This document shows, piece by piece, positions 50,577 to 58,694 of a stretch of DNA of 64,000 bases (position 1 is the first letter of the stretch; every line of letters begins with the position of its first letter). The position numbers and the translations under genes were made by a program. The notes under the pieces were generated by a model. That model did no database searches. It worked only from the letters and a program-made list of their open reading frames with translations, and had not been told where the DNA came from. Source of the stretch: Bacteroidia bacterium (GTDB lineage Bacteria > Bacteroidota > Bacteroidia > UKL13-3); the NCBI GenBank assembly GCA_019695215.1, contig JAIBAK010000005.1:1-64000 (forward strand). The letters are read 5' to 3'.

Positions 50577-51560
50577 ATGATACAGGAACCGATGATATCG
50601 GAGAAAGAAATGATTTTCCGAATCAATAAACTAAAGAAAGAAAAGAATGCTGTTATTCTCTCGCATTACTATATGAGCCCCGATTTGCAATTGAAAGAAA
50701 CAGCAGGTGGTATTGCCGACTTTGTAGGAGACTCATTAGGGCTAAGTGTAGAAGCATCGAAAACAACGGCAGATCATATAGTGTTTTGCGGAGTATATTT
50801 TATGGCGGAAACGGCCAAAATTTTAAGTCCTGCCAAACATGTTTACATACCGGACAAAGAGGCCGGATGTTCGCTGGCATCAAGTATTACCGCAGCAGAT
50901 GTTTACGCTTTAAAGGCCAAATATCCGGGTGTACCTGTTGTAGCTTACATTAATACCTATGCCGAAACTAAAGCCGCCTGCGATGTATGCTGCACTTCAC
51001 GAAATGCGTTAGCCATCATTCGTTCGCTGGATGCATCTAAAATAATTTTTATTCCTGATTTATATATGGGACAAAATCTGGCCAGGCAGGTAAAAGAAGA
51101 AACCGGGAAAGAACTTATTCTTTGGGACGGCAAATGTGAGGTTCATGAGCAATTTACTTCAGATATGGCCAAAGGGTTGCGCATGCAATATCCCAAATCA
51201 GAGTTTTTGCTGCACTGGGAAGTACCCGGAACTACGGTTTCCGATTCATTAAACAATGCTGGCGGGGTACTCGGAAGCACCAATGATATCATCCGCTATG
51301 TGGGAGAAAGTTCCTGCAACAGTTTTATTCTCGCTTCGGAATGCGATTTGGGTTCAACCCTTAAAGGCATGTATCAGGAAAAAGAATTCATCACTCCATG
51401 TATCAAATGCCCGCATATGAAAAAAATATCTATGCTTAAAACACTGGAAATTCTGGAACGTATAGGGGAAGATAAATTGGATGATTTTGAAGTGAATTTA
51501 AGCGATGATTTGATTCAGAAAGCTTACCTCCCCATAAAACGAATGATGGAGTTTACCTGA
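50577..51560 (+). CDS. nadA: Quinolinate synthase
   Basis: The 327-aa [4Fe-4S] enzyme condenses iminoaspartate and dihydroxyacetone phosphate to quinolinate. It shows ILSHYYMSPDLQ, DFVGDSLGLSVEA, cysteines in KEAGCSLASS, SECDLGSTLKGM and TPCIKCPHMKK (Fe-S ligands), and CDVCCTSRNA. The length is typical. nadB follows 1 bp after its stop. The [4Fe-4S] cluster makes it oxygen-sensitive, which fits FNR-type control. Confidence 0.96.
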   Translation: MIQEPMISEKEMIFRINKLKKEKNAVILSHYYMSPDLQLKETAGGIADFVGDSLGLSVEASKTTADHIVFCGVYFMAETAKILSPAKHVYIPDKEAGCSLASSITAADVYALKAKYPGVPVVAYINTYAETKAACDVCCTSRNALAIIRSLDASKIIFIPDLYMGQNLARQVKEETGKELILWDGKCEVHEQFTSDMAKGLRMQYPKSEFLLHWEVPGTTVSDSLNNAGGVLGSTNDIIRYVGESSCNSFILASECDLGSTLKGMYQEKEFITPCIKCPHMKKISMLKTLEILERIGEDKLDDFEVNLSDDLIQKAYLPIKRMMEFT

Positions 51561-51561
51561 T

Positions 51562-53169
51562 ATGAACCCGCGTCCACATATTCTTGTCGTAGGTTCCGGC
51601 TTAGCCGGTATGTATTACGCCTTAAAAGTTTCGTCAGAAGCCAACGTGACGCTTGTTTGTAAAAATCAATTATTTGATTCAAATACATTTTGGGCACAGG
51701 GAGGCATTGCATCCGTAATGAAGGAAGATGACTCCATAGAAAAACATATTGCCGACACAATAGAGGCCGGTGACGGATTATGTGATTTAAATGTGGTAAC
51801 CGAACTGCTCTCGAAAGCACCAAAAGTGATTGAACAGTTGCTGCATGATGGTTTTAATTTTACCCGAAATGCTGACGGTACGCTAAATCTTTCGCGCGAG
51901 GGCGGACACTCGGAAGCAAGGGTAGTTCATGCGCAGGACCGAACCGGAGAATACCTTATAAAAAATTTAACTGAAAAGATTAAGGCTCATCCGCAAATCA
52001 CCGTTCTTGAAAATACGCAGGTTGTTGATTTGTATGTAAACGAAAACATTTGCACAGGTGCATGGGCCATTAATAAAACAAGCAACGAACTTATACTGAT
52101 AAGGGCAAATCTTACCGTACTTGCCACCGGAGGAGCCGGAGGAATTTTCAAAAAAAACACCAATCCTGCGGGAGCCACCGGTGATGGATATGCCATGGCC
52201 TGGAGAGCGGGAGCCCTTTTATCAAACATGGAATTTGTACAATTTCATCCAACCATGTTTTACTCTAAAAACGGCAACTCCTTTTTAATTAGTGAAACCT
52301 TGCGCGGATATGGTGCCGAATTGAAATTGCCAAACGGTGACAGCTTTATGCAGCACTATCACAAACTCGGCTCGCTGGCCCCCAGAGATATTATTTCGAA
52401 AGCCATTGCCGAGCAAATGCAACTGAACCATATTCCGTGTGTTTACCTTGACACCACCGTTTTCAGCGAAGCAGAATTACAGGGTAAATTCCCTTATATT
52501 TTTGGTCAATGTATTAAACACGGAATTAATCCCTCCCGGCAAATGATTCCGGTGGTGCCTGCAGCCCATTACTTTTGCGGAGGAATTTTAGCCGATACCA
52601 GTGGAAAAACTTCTATTCCCGGATTAGCGGTTATAGGAGAATCGGCCTGCACCGGATTACACGGAGCCAACCGGCTGGCAAGTAACTCGCTGCTGGAAGC
52701 TCTGGTGATGGCCGACAATTGCAGCAAACAAACGCTGCAATACTTAGTTGATTTGGAATATACGGGTGAAAAATTTTTGAATATTGCTCCGGTTAATTTG
52801 GTATCTGATGAACAAATTCAAAAAATTACCAACCCGGCAGAGCTGCAAAATATGATGTGGCATTTTTGCGGAATTATAAGGACGGAATCTTTACTAAAGT
52901 TGTTTAAAAATATTCTGCCGGAACAAATAAAAGAAGTTAAAAACAATATACGTGAGTACGGGCTTCTTCCCGCACTCATAGAACAAATGAACCGTCTGCA
53001 AACTGCCTTTCTGGTAACAGATGCTGCATGGAAAAGAAAAGAAAGCCGTGGATGCCACCTGTATAAAAATTATCCGCTGAAACTTAGTGCAGGTGCAAAA
53101 TCTATTTCAATACCCTATGACGGAGAACAATTGATTCATATCTTTGAAGAAACAATACCACAAAAATGA
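51562..53169 (+). CDS. nadB: L-aspartate oxidase
   Basis: The 535-aa FAD enzyme oxidises L-aspartate to iminoaspartate, with O2 or fumarate as acceptor. It has VVGSGLAGMYYALK, FWAQGGIASV, ATGGAGGIFKKNTNP, EFVQFHPTMF, and GANRLASNSLLEALV. It is the usual partner of NadA. The ATGA overlap (53166-53169) couples it to the next small lipoprotein gene. Confidence 0.96.
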   Translation: MNPRPHILVVGSGLAGMYYALKVSSEANVTLVCKNQLFDSNTFWAQGGIASVMKEDDSIEKHIADTIEAGDGLCDLNVVTELLSKAPKVIEQLLHDGFNFTRNADGTLNLSREGGHSEARVVHAQDRTGEYLIKNLTEKIKAHPQITVLENTQVVDLYVNENICTGAWAINKTSNELILIRANLTVLATGGAGGIFKKNTNPAGATGDGYAMAWRAGALLSNMEFVQFHPTMFYSKNGNSFLISETLRGYGAELKLPNGDSFMQHYHKLGSLAPRDIISKAIAEQMQLNHIPCVYLDTTVFSEAELQGKFPYIFGQCIKHGINPSRQMIPVVPAAHYFCGGILADTSGKTSIPGLAVIGESACTGLHGANRLASNSLLEALVMADNCSKQTLQYLVDLEYTGEKFLNIAPVNLVSDEQIQKITNPAELQNMMWHFCGIIRTESLLKLFKNILPEQIKEVKNNIREYGLLPALIEQMNRLQTAFLVTDAAWKRKESRGCHLYKNYPLKLSAGAKSISIPYDGEQLIHIFEETIPQK

Positions 53170-53630
53170 TACAAATACGTTTACCCCTTTTGAGTTTAAT
53201 TACACTGTTGTTCATTACGGTTTCCTGCAGTGAGGAATCCGGCCCGACAAATGCATCCGCTTCAAACGAAACCGTTTCGGAAGAACCGGTAAAACAAGGA
53301 AACAAATGGCGATTTAATCCAGAAATTACATTTGAGTTACGTTCGGTAGAAAACAGCATTATTAATTTTAACGACCTTCAGAAAAAAGCAATCAATGAGG
53401 AGCCCTACCACGCCTTTGCCGATATACTGGATCAGCATGCAAGCAAGATAGAATCAATGCTGCAGGGGCAAAATGAAGCCGATAATTCACTTGCATCAGA
53501 ACTGCAAAAGCTTAAATCAATTTCGCAGGAATTGCATAACAGTAAAGACCTGCATGCCAAAGAAACATTTAACCATTTAAATGAATGGATTCATCATTTG
53601 CATTCGCAATTTGAGTTTGACTACAATTAA
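53166..53630 (+). CDS. Small lipoprotein after nadB, 154 aa
   Basis: The lipoprotein signal (lipobox TVSC, Cys 21) is followed by a helical, charged mature region (about 50-150) with LKSISQELHNSKDLHAKETFNHL. It resembles a four-helix or coiled-coil fold with several histidines at the C-terminus (HHLHSQF). No family is recognised. It is translated with nadB by a 4-base overlap. Confidence 0.65.
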   Translation: MIQIRLPLLSLITLLFITVSCSEESGPTNASASNETVSEEPVKQGNKWRFNPEITFELRSVENSIINFNDLQKKAINEEPYHAFADILDQHASKIESMLQGQNEADNSLASELQKLKSISQELHNSKDLHAKETFNHLNEWIHHLHSQFEFDYN

Positions 53631-53693
53631 CCGAAATTATTACATTTGGTAATAGTAAACGTTTTAGCAGCAGATAAGCCCTGCTAACTTTCC

Positions 53694-54116
53694 TCAGGAA
53701 ACAGGAGAACTCCACTCGGCATACGAATCGCGGGTTTCGTACAATTTTAAATTTACCAGATGAATATTTTCGGGAATATTTTGTTCTATCCTGTTTTTTA
53801 TTTCGAGAATAAGAAACTCAACGGTGGGTTCGGTTTCCAAAATAATTAATCGCTGGTCGGTAGCTAAAATTGATGACTTGTATTTCTCGGCTCCGGCTTC
53901 CGACAAAATAAGTGCATGGTCGAATTTCTCAATGACCAGCTCGTTCACTAATTTCTTTAATAATTTTAAATCGATAATCATTCCGTTGGTCAGCTGATGG
54001 GATGCTACCCCTACGTGCAACTCATACCTGTGCCCGTGAATATGCCTGCACACGCCCGGATAATCGGCAATGGCATGAGCCGCTTCAAAATAAAAAATTT
54101 TGTTGATAGTGAGCAT
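53694..54116 (-). CDS. queD: 6-carboxy-5,6,7,8-tetrahydropterin synthase
   Basis: The 140-aa enzyme of queuosine (7-deazapurine) synthesis has the zinc ligands and catalytic Cys in FEAAHAIADYPGVCRHIHGHRYELHV, FDHALILSE and the TVEFLILEI strand. It is the last gene of the nor operon, 10 bp after the 598-aa gene. This is an unusual neighbour for queD. Tetrahydropterin chemistry for the neighbouring enzymes is possible but not shown. Confidence 0.92.
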   Translation of the reverse strand: MLTINKIFYFEAAHAIADYPGVCRHIHGHRYELHVGVASHQLTNGMIIDLKLLKKLVNELVIEKFDHALILSEAGAEKYKSSILATDQRLIILETEPTVEFLILEIKNRIEQNIPENIHLVNLKLYETRDSYAEWSSPVS

Positions 54117-54126
54117 CCCTTTTGAA

Positions 54127-55923
54127 TTAAGCCGTTACCATTCCTGCCAACTGTTGCTCCAGCTCGGCAAACTCCCTTTTCATTTGGTTGATGAAAGACT
54201 CCTTTTCTTCCTGCATTTTATCAAGGAGGTTATTATAGTAGCAAATGCCCGAAAGTAAATTGCTGCGAAACGTATTAATATAATCCTCCTTTTTACTGCT
54301 GATTGCCTGAATATTTTTATTGATTTCCTTTTTCAGGTAATCAATATAAATGCGCAATTCATTTACAAAAACATGAGACCTTGGTACGTTGTTTAGCACA
54401 CTCCCGCGTCCGTAAATATGCCCTGCCATTTGAGCCAGTGTAAACACTCCCGAAAAATAAGTCAGATTAGGTCCCGGGCAAATAGTTACGGCATTAAGTT
54501 TATGTGGATGCGGAATATGTTTTTCGATAAATACGGATGTACTTAAACCTTCACATAAACAATCTTTCTCTGTTACCAGATCAATTTGTTGCTGTTTGGT
54601 TTGCTCATCTGCTTCGCTGGCTTTTATTTCTTTTATTTTTAAATGCTGGTACTCGCGCGATGCCACACAAATTGGCTTCTCGGTAAACTCCGTATTAAAA
54701 GAGAGGAGTTTTAAATAACACGGACTACCGGCTCTGTGTTTTTCAATGCGTGATTTACGCTGCACTTCTGAACTGCTTTTCCTGAAATTATTAAACGGAA
54801 CACCCAACGGAGAAGCATTACTCAAATAATAATCATCAGGTTTGGCCGAAGCTAAAGCAGTGAGGGTTTCGTAATCTACGTTGGTAACTTCCGGTACTAA
54901 TAAAAACGGACTCCCCCAGCCAATGCTGTCCATTTTGTAATAACTGAGAAAAAACTGCTGCTCATTAAACGTGCCCACTCCGCCCTGAACCGTAATGCTG
55001 AGTTTTGGTACGGAAGCAAACACATCGCGTCCTTTTTCTTTAAGCGTTTGATTACATAATTCGAATAATGTTTTTGTCAGCTCCTCCCTCTTAGCTTTAA
55101 ACTCTTCCATCACAGGCCCGAGCAACAATCCATCGGTGGCAAACGCGTGCCCCCCGCAATTCAAGCCCGATTCAATTCTGAATTCAGAAACCCAGAGTCC
55201 CTTTTTTGCGAGAAATTTTCCCTGAATAAGGGCCGAACGATAATCACTTACCTTAATGGTAATTCGTTTTTTGAGATTCCCGTTTTTATCGGGGAAAAAA
55301 TCATCAAACGTTTCGCAATAGCTATACAACCTCGGATTTAACCCTGCAGAAAATACCACTGAAGAGGATACATTACTTAAGGCAAAGCCGCGCAAAGCAG
55401 CAAGGGCATCATTATATTCAACCGGAAGAGGTTCGCCTGATGGATCATAATTTGTTTTATCCACCTTGGTCATAATATTTATATCAATATCTCCTGCTGC
55501 CATAGCAGCCCTTAATTCGTCCTGCAATTTTAACTGCTCGGCTCCCGAAGCATCCTGCATCTTTAAATACTTTTGCTTTAACGGAGAATCTTCGGGAAGC
55601 AATTCAAAATATTTTACAATTTCGGCTCCTTCTTCAAATCGTTCGGTCCTGATTATGTCTAATTGATTTTTTACAATTAAATCAAGCACATTAAGGTACT
55701 CGGTGATGCGTTTTGCCCGGTAGTCATGTTCTGATTTGGTAATATGCCGGAAGGGAAGCTGAAGCGATTCGCAATAGTACTTACGCATTTTTTCTACCAA
55801 TTCGTCCTCTATCACGGAAACTACCGAAGATATGCCGAAACGAGCTACCTTAACCGGTGTATCAACGGTAAACGAAAGACCCATAACCGGAATGTGAAAA
55901 GAGTGAACGGGGGAAATACTCAT
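54127..55923 (-). CDS. Unknown 598-aa protein, TIM-barrel-like, in the nor operon
   Basis: I cannot name the family. Features suggest a flavin TIM-barrel enzyme related to nitronate monooxygenase or PfaD: VMGLSFTVDTPVKVARFGISSVVS near the N-terminus, ITVQGGVGTFNEQQF (about 310-324), and a possible cofactor or Fe-S motif EKDCLCEGLSTS (C455, C457) with TICPGPNLTYFSG (C482). GLNCGGHAFATDG (253-265) is another conserved-looking glycine-cysteine segment. The C-terminus (about 525-590) is coiled coil. It sits between norB (57 bp upstream) and queD (10 bp downstream). The ATG at 55923 (MSISPVHSFHIP) is chosen over 55971. Confidence 0.7.
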   Translation of the reverse strand: MSISPVHSFHIPVMGLSFTVDTPVKVARFGISSVVSVIEDELVEKMRKYYCESLQLPFRHITKSEHDYRAKRITEYLNVLDLIVKNQLDIIRTERFEEGAEIVKYFELLPEDSPLKQKYLKMQDASGAEQLKLQDELRAAMAAGDIDINIMTKVDKTNYDPSGEPLPVEYNDALAALRGFALSNVSSSVVFSAGLNPRLYSYCETFDDFFPDKNGNLKKRITIKVSDYRSALIQGKFLAKKGLWVSEFRIESGLNCGGHAFATDGLLLGPVMEEFKAKREELTKTLFELCNQTLKEKGRDVFASVPKLSITVQGGVGTFNEQQFFLSYYKMDSIGWGSPFLLVPEVTNVDYETLTALASAKPDDYYLSNASPLGVPFNNFRKSSSEVQRKSRIEKHRAGSPCYLKLLSFNTEFTEKPICVASREYQHLKIKEIKASEADEQTKQQQIDLVTEKDCLCEGLSTSVFIEKHIPHPHKLNAVTICPGPNLTYFSGVFTLAQMAGHIYGRGSVLNNVPRSHVFVNELRIYIDYLKKEINKNIQAISSKKEDYINTFRSNLLSGICYYNNLLDKMQEEKESFINQMKREFAELEQQLAGMVTA

Positions 55924-55980
55924 AATGTATTTAATTTTTGTTTTTATTAATATTGGATGAAATATTGACAAATTGATTTC

Positions 55981-57357
55981 TCATCCTTCTTTCATTAAGG
56001 AACTAAAGCCATATCCCGGAACTTTTTTCCTGGTGTAGCACAAAATAAAAGTACGCAAAATAACCACGCAGGTACCGGTTATTGCTATCAGCAATCCAAT
56101 ACCCGCACAAAACATCGCTATAAAATAAGGCCTGAAACTTAGCATCATTTGCTGAAATGAACTTTGAACCGGATTCATTTGCCAAATTCCTTTAAGCACA
56201 CCAACCACCAGCAGAGAAAGCAGCATTGTTCCTAAACAAATATTTAAAATGGTGAGCCACCTTCTTAAAACAGGATACGAATCCGTTTCATTGCATGATC
56301 CTTTAAGAAACTCCGAAGAAACTCCCAATAGAATGAGTGTATTAATCCCGATGGTTGTTCCCATAGCATGAGCAACGGTAACATGTGTACCATGGGTATA
56401 AATATTAATTGCCGGAATTGACATAAGCAATGCCAGAAATAAATTTAACAATACCCAGTGATCTGATGAATTTAAAAAATCAAAAGAAATTCTCCTGGCG
56501 GGTTTGCCTGCCGATGCATTTGTTTTTTTCCAGAGAAAAATAATCCGGAGAAAGATGATCCATTCCGTCATACTTACCGCATACGAGATAATTCTGACAT
56601 AGGGAGCCGTAGGCAGGGTATAGATATGATGTCCCCAGTTAAACATGAGATTAAATAACCCGAGGAAATACATGGCAAAGGAAATTCCGGAACGGGCGGT
56701 TTGTTTATCTCCCGAAATTCTTTCCATCAGGTAAAATGCAAGGCCATACACTAATTGATTCCATGAACCTACCAACGAGCCGTTCGACTTCCACTGAATG
56801 GTGAGGTCCTTCACAGCATCTTTATTGATGAATGGGAAAACCCAGAGGTAATTTTCACAAAAGGTTATAAGAAAGCAAACAATTCCGGTGAGCCACATCC
56901 AGTGGTATACACTCCATTGGGGTTTTGATGCATAAACCAAAAGGTAACTGATTAAAAAAAACAACCAGCCTGCAGCAATAAAACCGGCATACTGCGGAGG
57001 AAACTCCCAATACTCTCTTCCTCCAAAAATACCACGATAATAGGAGGTGAAAATTATGACCATTGCCACAAACCAGATAACGTAATGTGCCAGAGCCATT
57101 GAGTGAATGAGGTTATTTATTTTCACATCGCGGTAAGAACGGTACACTCCTCCGCTTGCTGCCATAAGAATCCAGAATACAACTGATGTAACATGCAGCG
57201 GCCGCAACTGCGGGAACCCCAAATTGTTTTTTAAGAAATCCGGTGCGATGTAGTAAACCGATGCGAGCGAACCATAAATAACAGCCCCAACCAACATCAA
57301 GAGTGCGGTGACCAGAAATAAGCGATCGGCAAAAAAAGGAGTTGATTTACTATTCAT
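55981..57357 (-). CDS. norB: NorB-like nitric-oxide reductase large subunit, non-canonical active site
   Basis: The 458-aa haem-copper-oxidase-family protein has about 12 helices. It shows LRPLHVTSVV (H55, haem b), GREYWEFPP (111-120), NWGHHIYTLP (H243 and H244, FeB) and YTHGTHVTVAHAM (H330, haem b3). In canonical NorB the third FeB ligand His and an FeB Glu lie in helix VI as HLWVE; here the aligned segment reads WNQLVYG (199-205), and no His exists between residues 152 and 243. The HGH pair that gives H347 and H349 (Pseudomonas numbering) reads HAM (330-332), so the second haem b His is Met. NorC is normal. The start at 57357 overlaps norC by 8 bases. It may belong to a variant NOR family. 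Confidence 0.85.
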   Translation of the reverse strand: MNSKSTPFFADRLFLVTALLMLVGAVIYGSLASVYYIAPDFLKNNLGFPQLRPLHVTSVVFWILMAASGGVYRSYRDVKINNLIHSMALAHYVIWFVAMVIIFTSYYRGIFGGREYWEFPPQYAGFIAAGWLFFLISYLLVYASKPQWSVYHWMWLTGIVCFLITFCENYLWVFPFINKDAVKDLTIQWKSNGSLVGSWNQLVYGLAFYLMERISGDKQTARSGISFAMYFLGLFNLMFNWGHHIYTLPTAPYVRIISYAVSMTEWIIFLRIIFLWKKTNASAGKPARRISFDFLNSSDHWVLLNLFLALLMSIPAINIYTHGTHVTVAHAMGTTIGINTLILLGVSSEFLKGSCNETDSYPVLRRWLTILNICLGTMLLSLLVVGVLKGIWQMNPVQSSFQQMMLSFRPYFIAMFCAGIGLLIAITGTCVVILRTFILCYTRKKVPGYGFSSLMKEG

Positions 57358-57769
57358 CTTTACACTTGATATCGCCACTCACGGTAGCCTTAAAATTTCT
57401 CGGATCGGCCTTTCCCGATTGATCCATGCAACGCAAAAACTCGGTCACTTTTTCAATTTCTGTTTCAGTCATTTTGAAGGCAGGCATTGTTTTCGTTCCG
57501 TTTTTTATCATAATCCCGATATATCCGGTTCCGTTATCTTTAGTTGAATATACATTGGTGAGATCGGGTCCCAGGTATCCGCCAAGACCATAAAACTGGT
57601 GACACGACTGGCAATTATTCTGCTGCCAGATTATTTTCCCTTCAAGGGCTGCATCGCCCAGCAGGGCTGTTTTTTTTAGCGAATGATTACTTGTGTACAG
57701 ATGAAAACTGTACATCACAAAAGAACACACTAAAAAAAGCAGGATACCGATTTTAACTGTAAACCTCAT
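57350..57769 (-). CDS. norC: NorC-like cytochrome c subunit of nitric-oxide reductase
   Basis: The 139-aa protein has an N-terminal membrane anchor (about 6-24) and one c-type haem motif NCQSCHQFYGLGGYLGPDLTN (CQSCH about 53-57) with a Met in KTMPAFKMTETE as distal ligand. This is the canonical NorC layout. The gene starts 12 bases after the -7 element of a promoter bearing two FNR-type dyads. norB overlaps its end. Confidence 0.93.
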   Translation of the reverse strand: MRFTVKIGILLFLVCSFVMYSFHLYTSNHSLKKTALLGDAALEGKIIWQQNNCQSCHQFYGLGGYLGPDLTNVYSTKDNGTGYIGIMIKNGTKTMPAFKMTETEIEKVTEFLRCMDQSGKADPRNFKATVSGDIKCKDE

Positions 57770-57777
57770 TCAGAGGT

Positions 57778-57843
57778 CAAAATTATCTGTAGTTGTACGG
57801 ATAAAAATTGATTAACGTCATTAATATATCTGATAGAAATCAG
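57778..57843 (-). promoter_or_regulatory. norC promoter with two FNR-type dyads
   Basis: On the minus strand the -7 element is TAATTTTG (57785-57778). The proximal dyad TTGAT-TAAC-GTCAT (57808-57821) is centred 36.5 bp from its last base. The distal dyad CTGAT-AGAA-ATCAG (57830-57843) lies exactly 22 bp further and overlaps the stop of the regulator gene. Transcription would start about five bases after the -7 element, placing the dyads near -41.5 and -63.5. Confidence 0.75.
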
Positions 57844-58544
57844 TCCTTGAGGTTGGCAATATCCAGCAATTGTTTGGTATTGGTAATTCTGATAAGTTTT
57901 TTGTCAAGATCGATTACCCCTGCTTCGTTCCATTCCCTCAGGCACCTCACCACGGTTTCGGTGGCCATACCCGTAATATTGGCAATATCTTCCCTGTTTA
58001 GCACCACATTGATAAAACCCCTATCGTTTACTCCAAAAGTATCTTTCAGCAACAACAGAGACTCGGCAAGACGCTCTTTGCTTGTTTTATGCAGCAGGTC
58101 AACATTTTTCTTCTCTGCCGTTTTTAATTCGCGGGCAAAGTTTTCCATTATTTTAAGCGACAGGTGAATATTCTTATTCAGTAATTCAAAAATATAGTGT
58201 TTTGGTATCAGGCATATTTGCGAATCTTCAATTGCTTCGGCTGCAGCGCGGTATTGTTCCCCGGCCAATAAAGAGCGATAGCCAATAATGTCTCCGTCTT
58301 TTGCCAGCCTTAATATTTGAATATTTCCTTCATTGGTTGTTTTAAATACCTTTACCTTACCACGATGTACACAATATAAACCGGGTGGCTCACTTTCTTC
58401 ATAAAAAATTAACTGCCCTTTTTTTACGTGAAATGAAGACTTGTAATTATTCAATTGCTCAATTTCTTCGCGGGTCAGGGTGCAAAACACAGAGAGTCCG
58501 AGGGTTTGGCAACTTGTACAATCTAATTTACTATTCAATGCCAT
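57840..58544 (-). CDS. FNR-type transcriptional regulator with four cysteines
   Basis: The 234-aa Crp/Fnr protein has C9, C12 and C21 at the N-terminus and C111 in DSQICLIP. In E. coli FNR the [4Fe-4S] ligands are C20, C23, C29 and C122, the last in MVCEIPF; the match is good except for the spacing of the third. The sensor core (about 35-130) is followed by an HTH (about 184-205). The recognition helix reads ETVVR (196-200) where FNR has ETISR. It lies between norC and the nos operon and is the best candidate to bind the dyads found at five promoters. NO sensing is equally possible. Confidence 0.9.
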   Translation of the reverse strand: MALNSKLDCTSCQTLGLSVFCTLTREEIEQLNNYKSSFHVKKGQLIFYEESEPPGLYCVHRGKVKVFKTTNEGNIQILRLAKDGDIIGYRSLLAGEQYRAAAEAIEDSQICLIPKHYIFELLNKNIHLSLKIMENFARELKTAEKKNVDLLHKTSKERLAESLLLLKDTFGVNDRGFINVVLNREDIANITGMATETVVRCLREWNEAGVIDLDKKLIRITNTKQLLDIANLKD

Positions 58545-58582
58545 TCGGTAAATCTAAGGGTTTTATCCCAAAACAAAAAAAA

Positions 58583-58648
58583 CTGATAAAAATCACGCTC
58601 AACTCTGATTCATATCAAAAAGGGCCCTTTTGGCCGGGGCTACTTTTG
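58583..58648 (+). promoter_or_regulatory. nos operon promoter with two FNR-type dyads
   Basis: The distal dyad is CTGAT-AAAA-ATCAC (58583-58596) and the proximal dyad is CTGAT-TCAT-ATCAA (58605-58618), exactly 22 bp apart. The -7 element TACTTTTG (58641-58648) ends 36.5 bp from the proximal centre. No -33 TTG is present, as expected for an activated promoter. The first gene starts at 58695. Confidence 0.75.
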
Positions 58649-58694
58649 TTCTCAAATAATATAATTAAATTAGCCCAATAAAATTAAGTTCATA

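Noticed and set aside
58549..58596. Autoregulation of the FNR-type gene by the nos dyads with the same geometry
   Set aside because: The nearest -7-like sequence (TAGATTTA on the minus strand) is one mismatch off and lies 40.5 bp from the dyad centre, not 36.5. Autoregulation is possible but not supported by the shared spacing.
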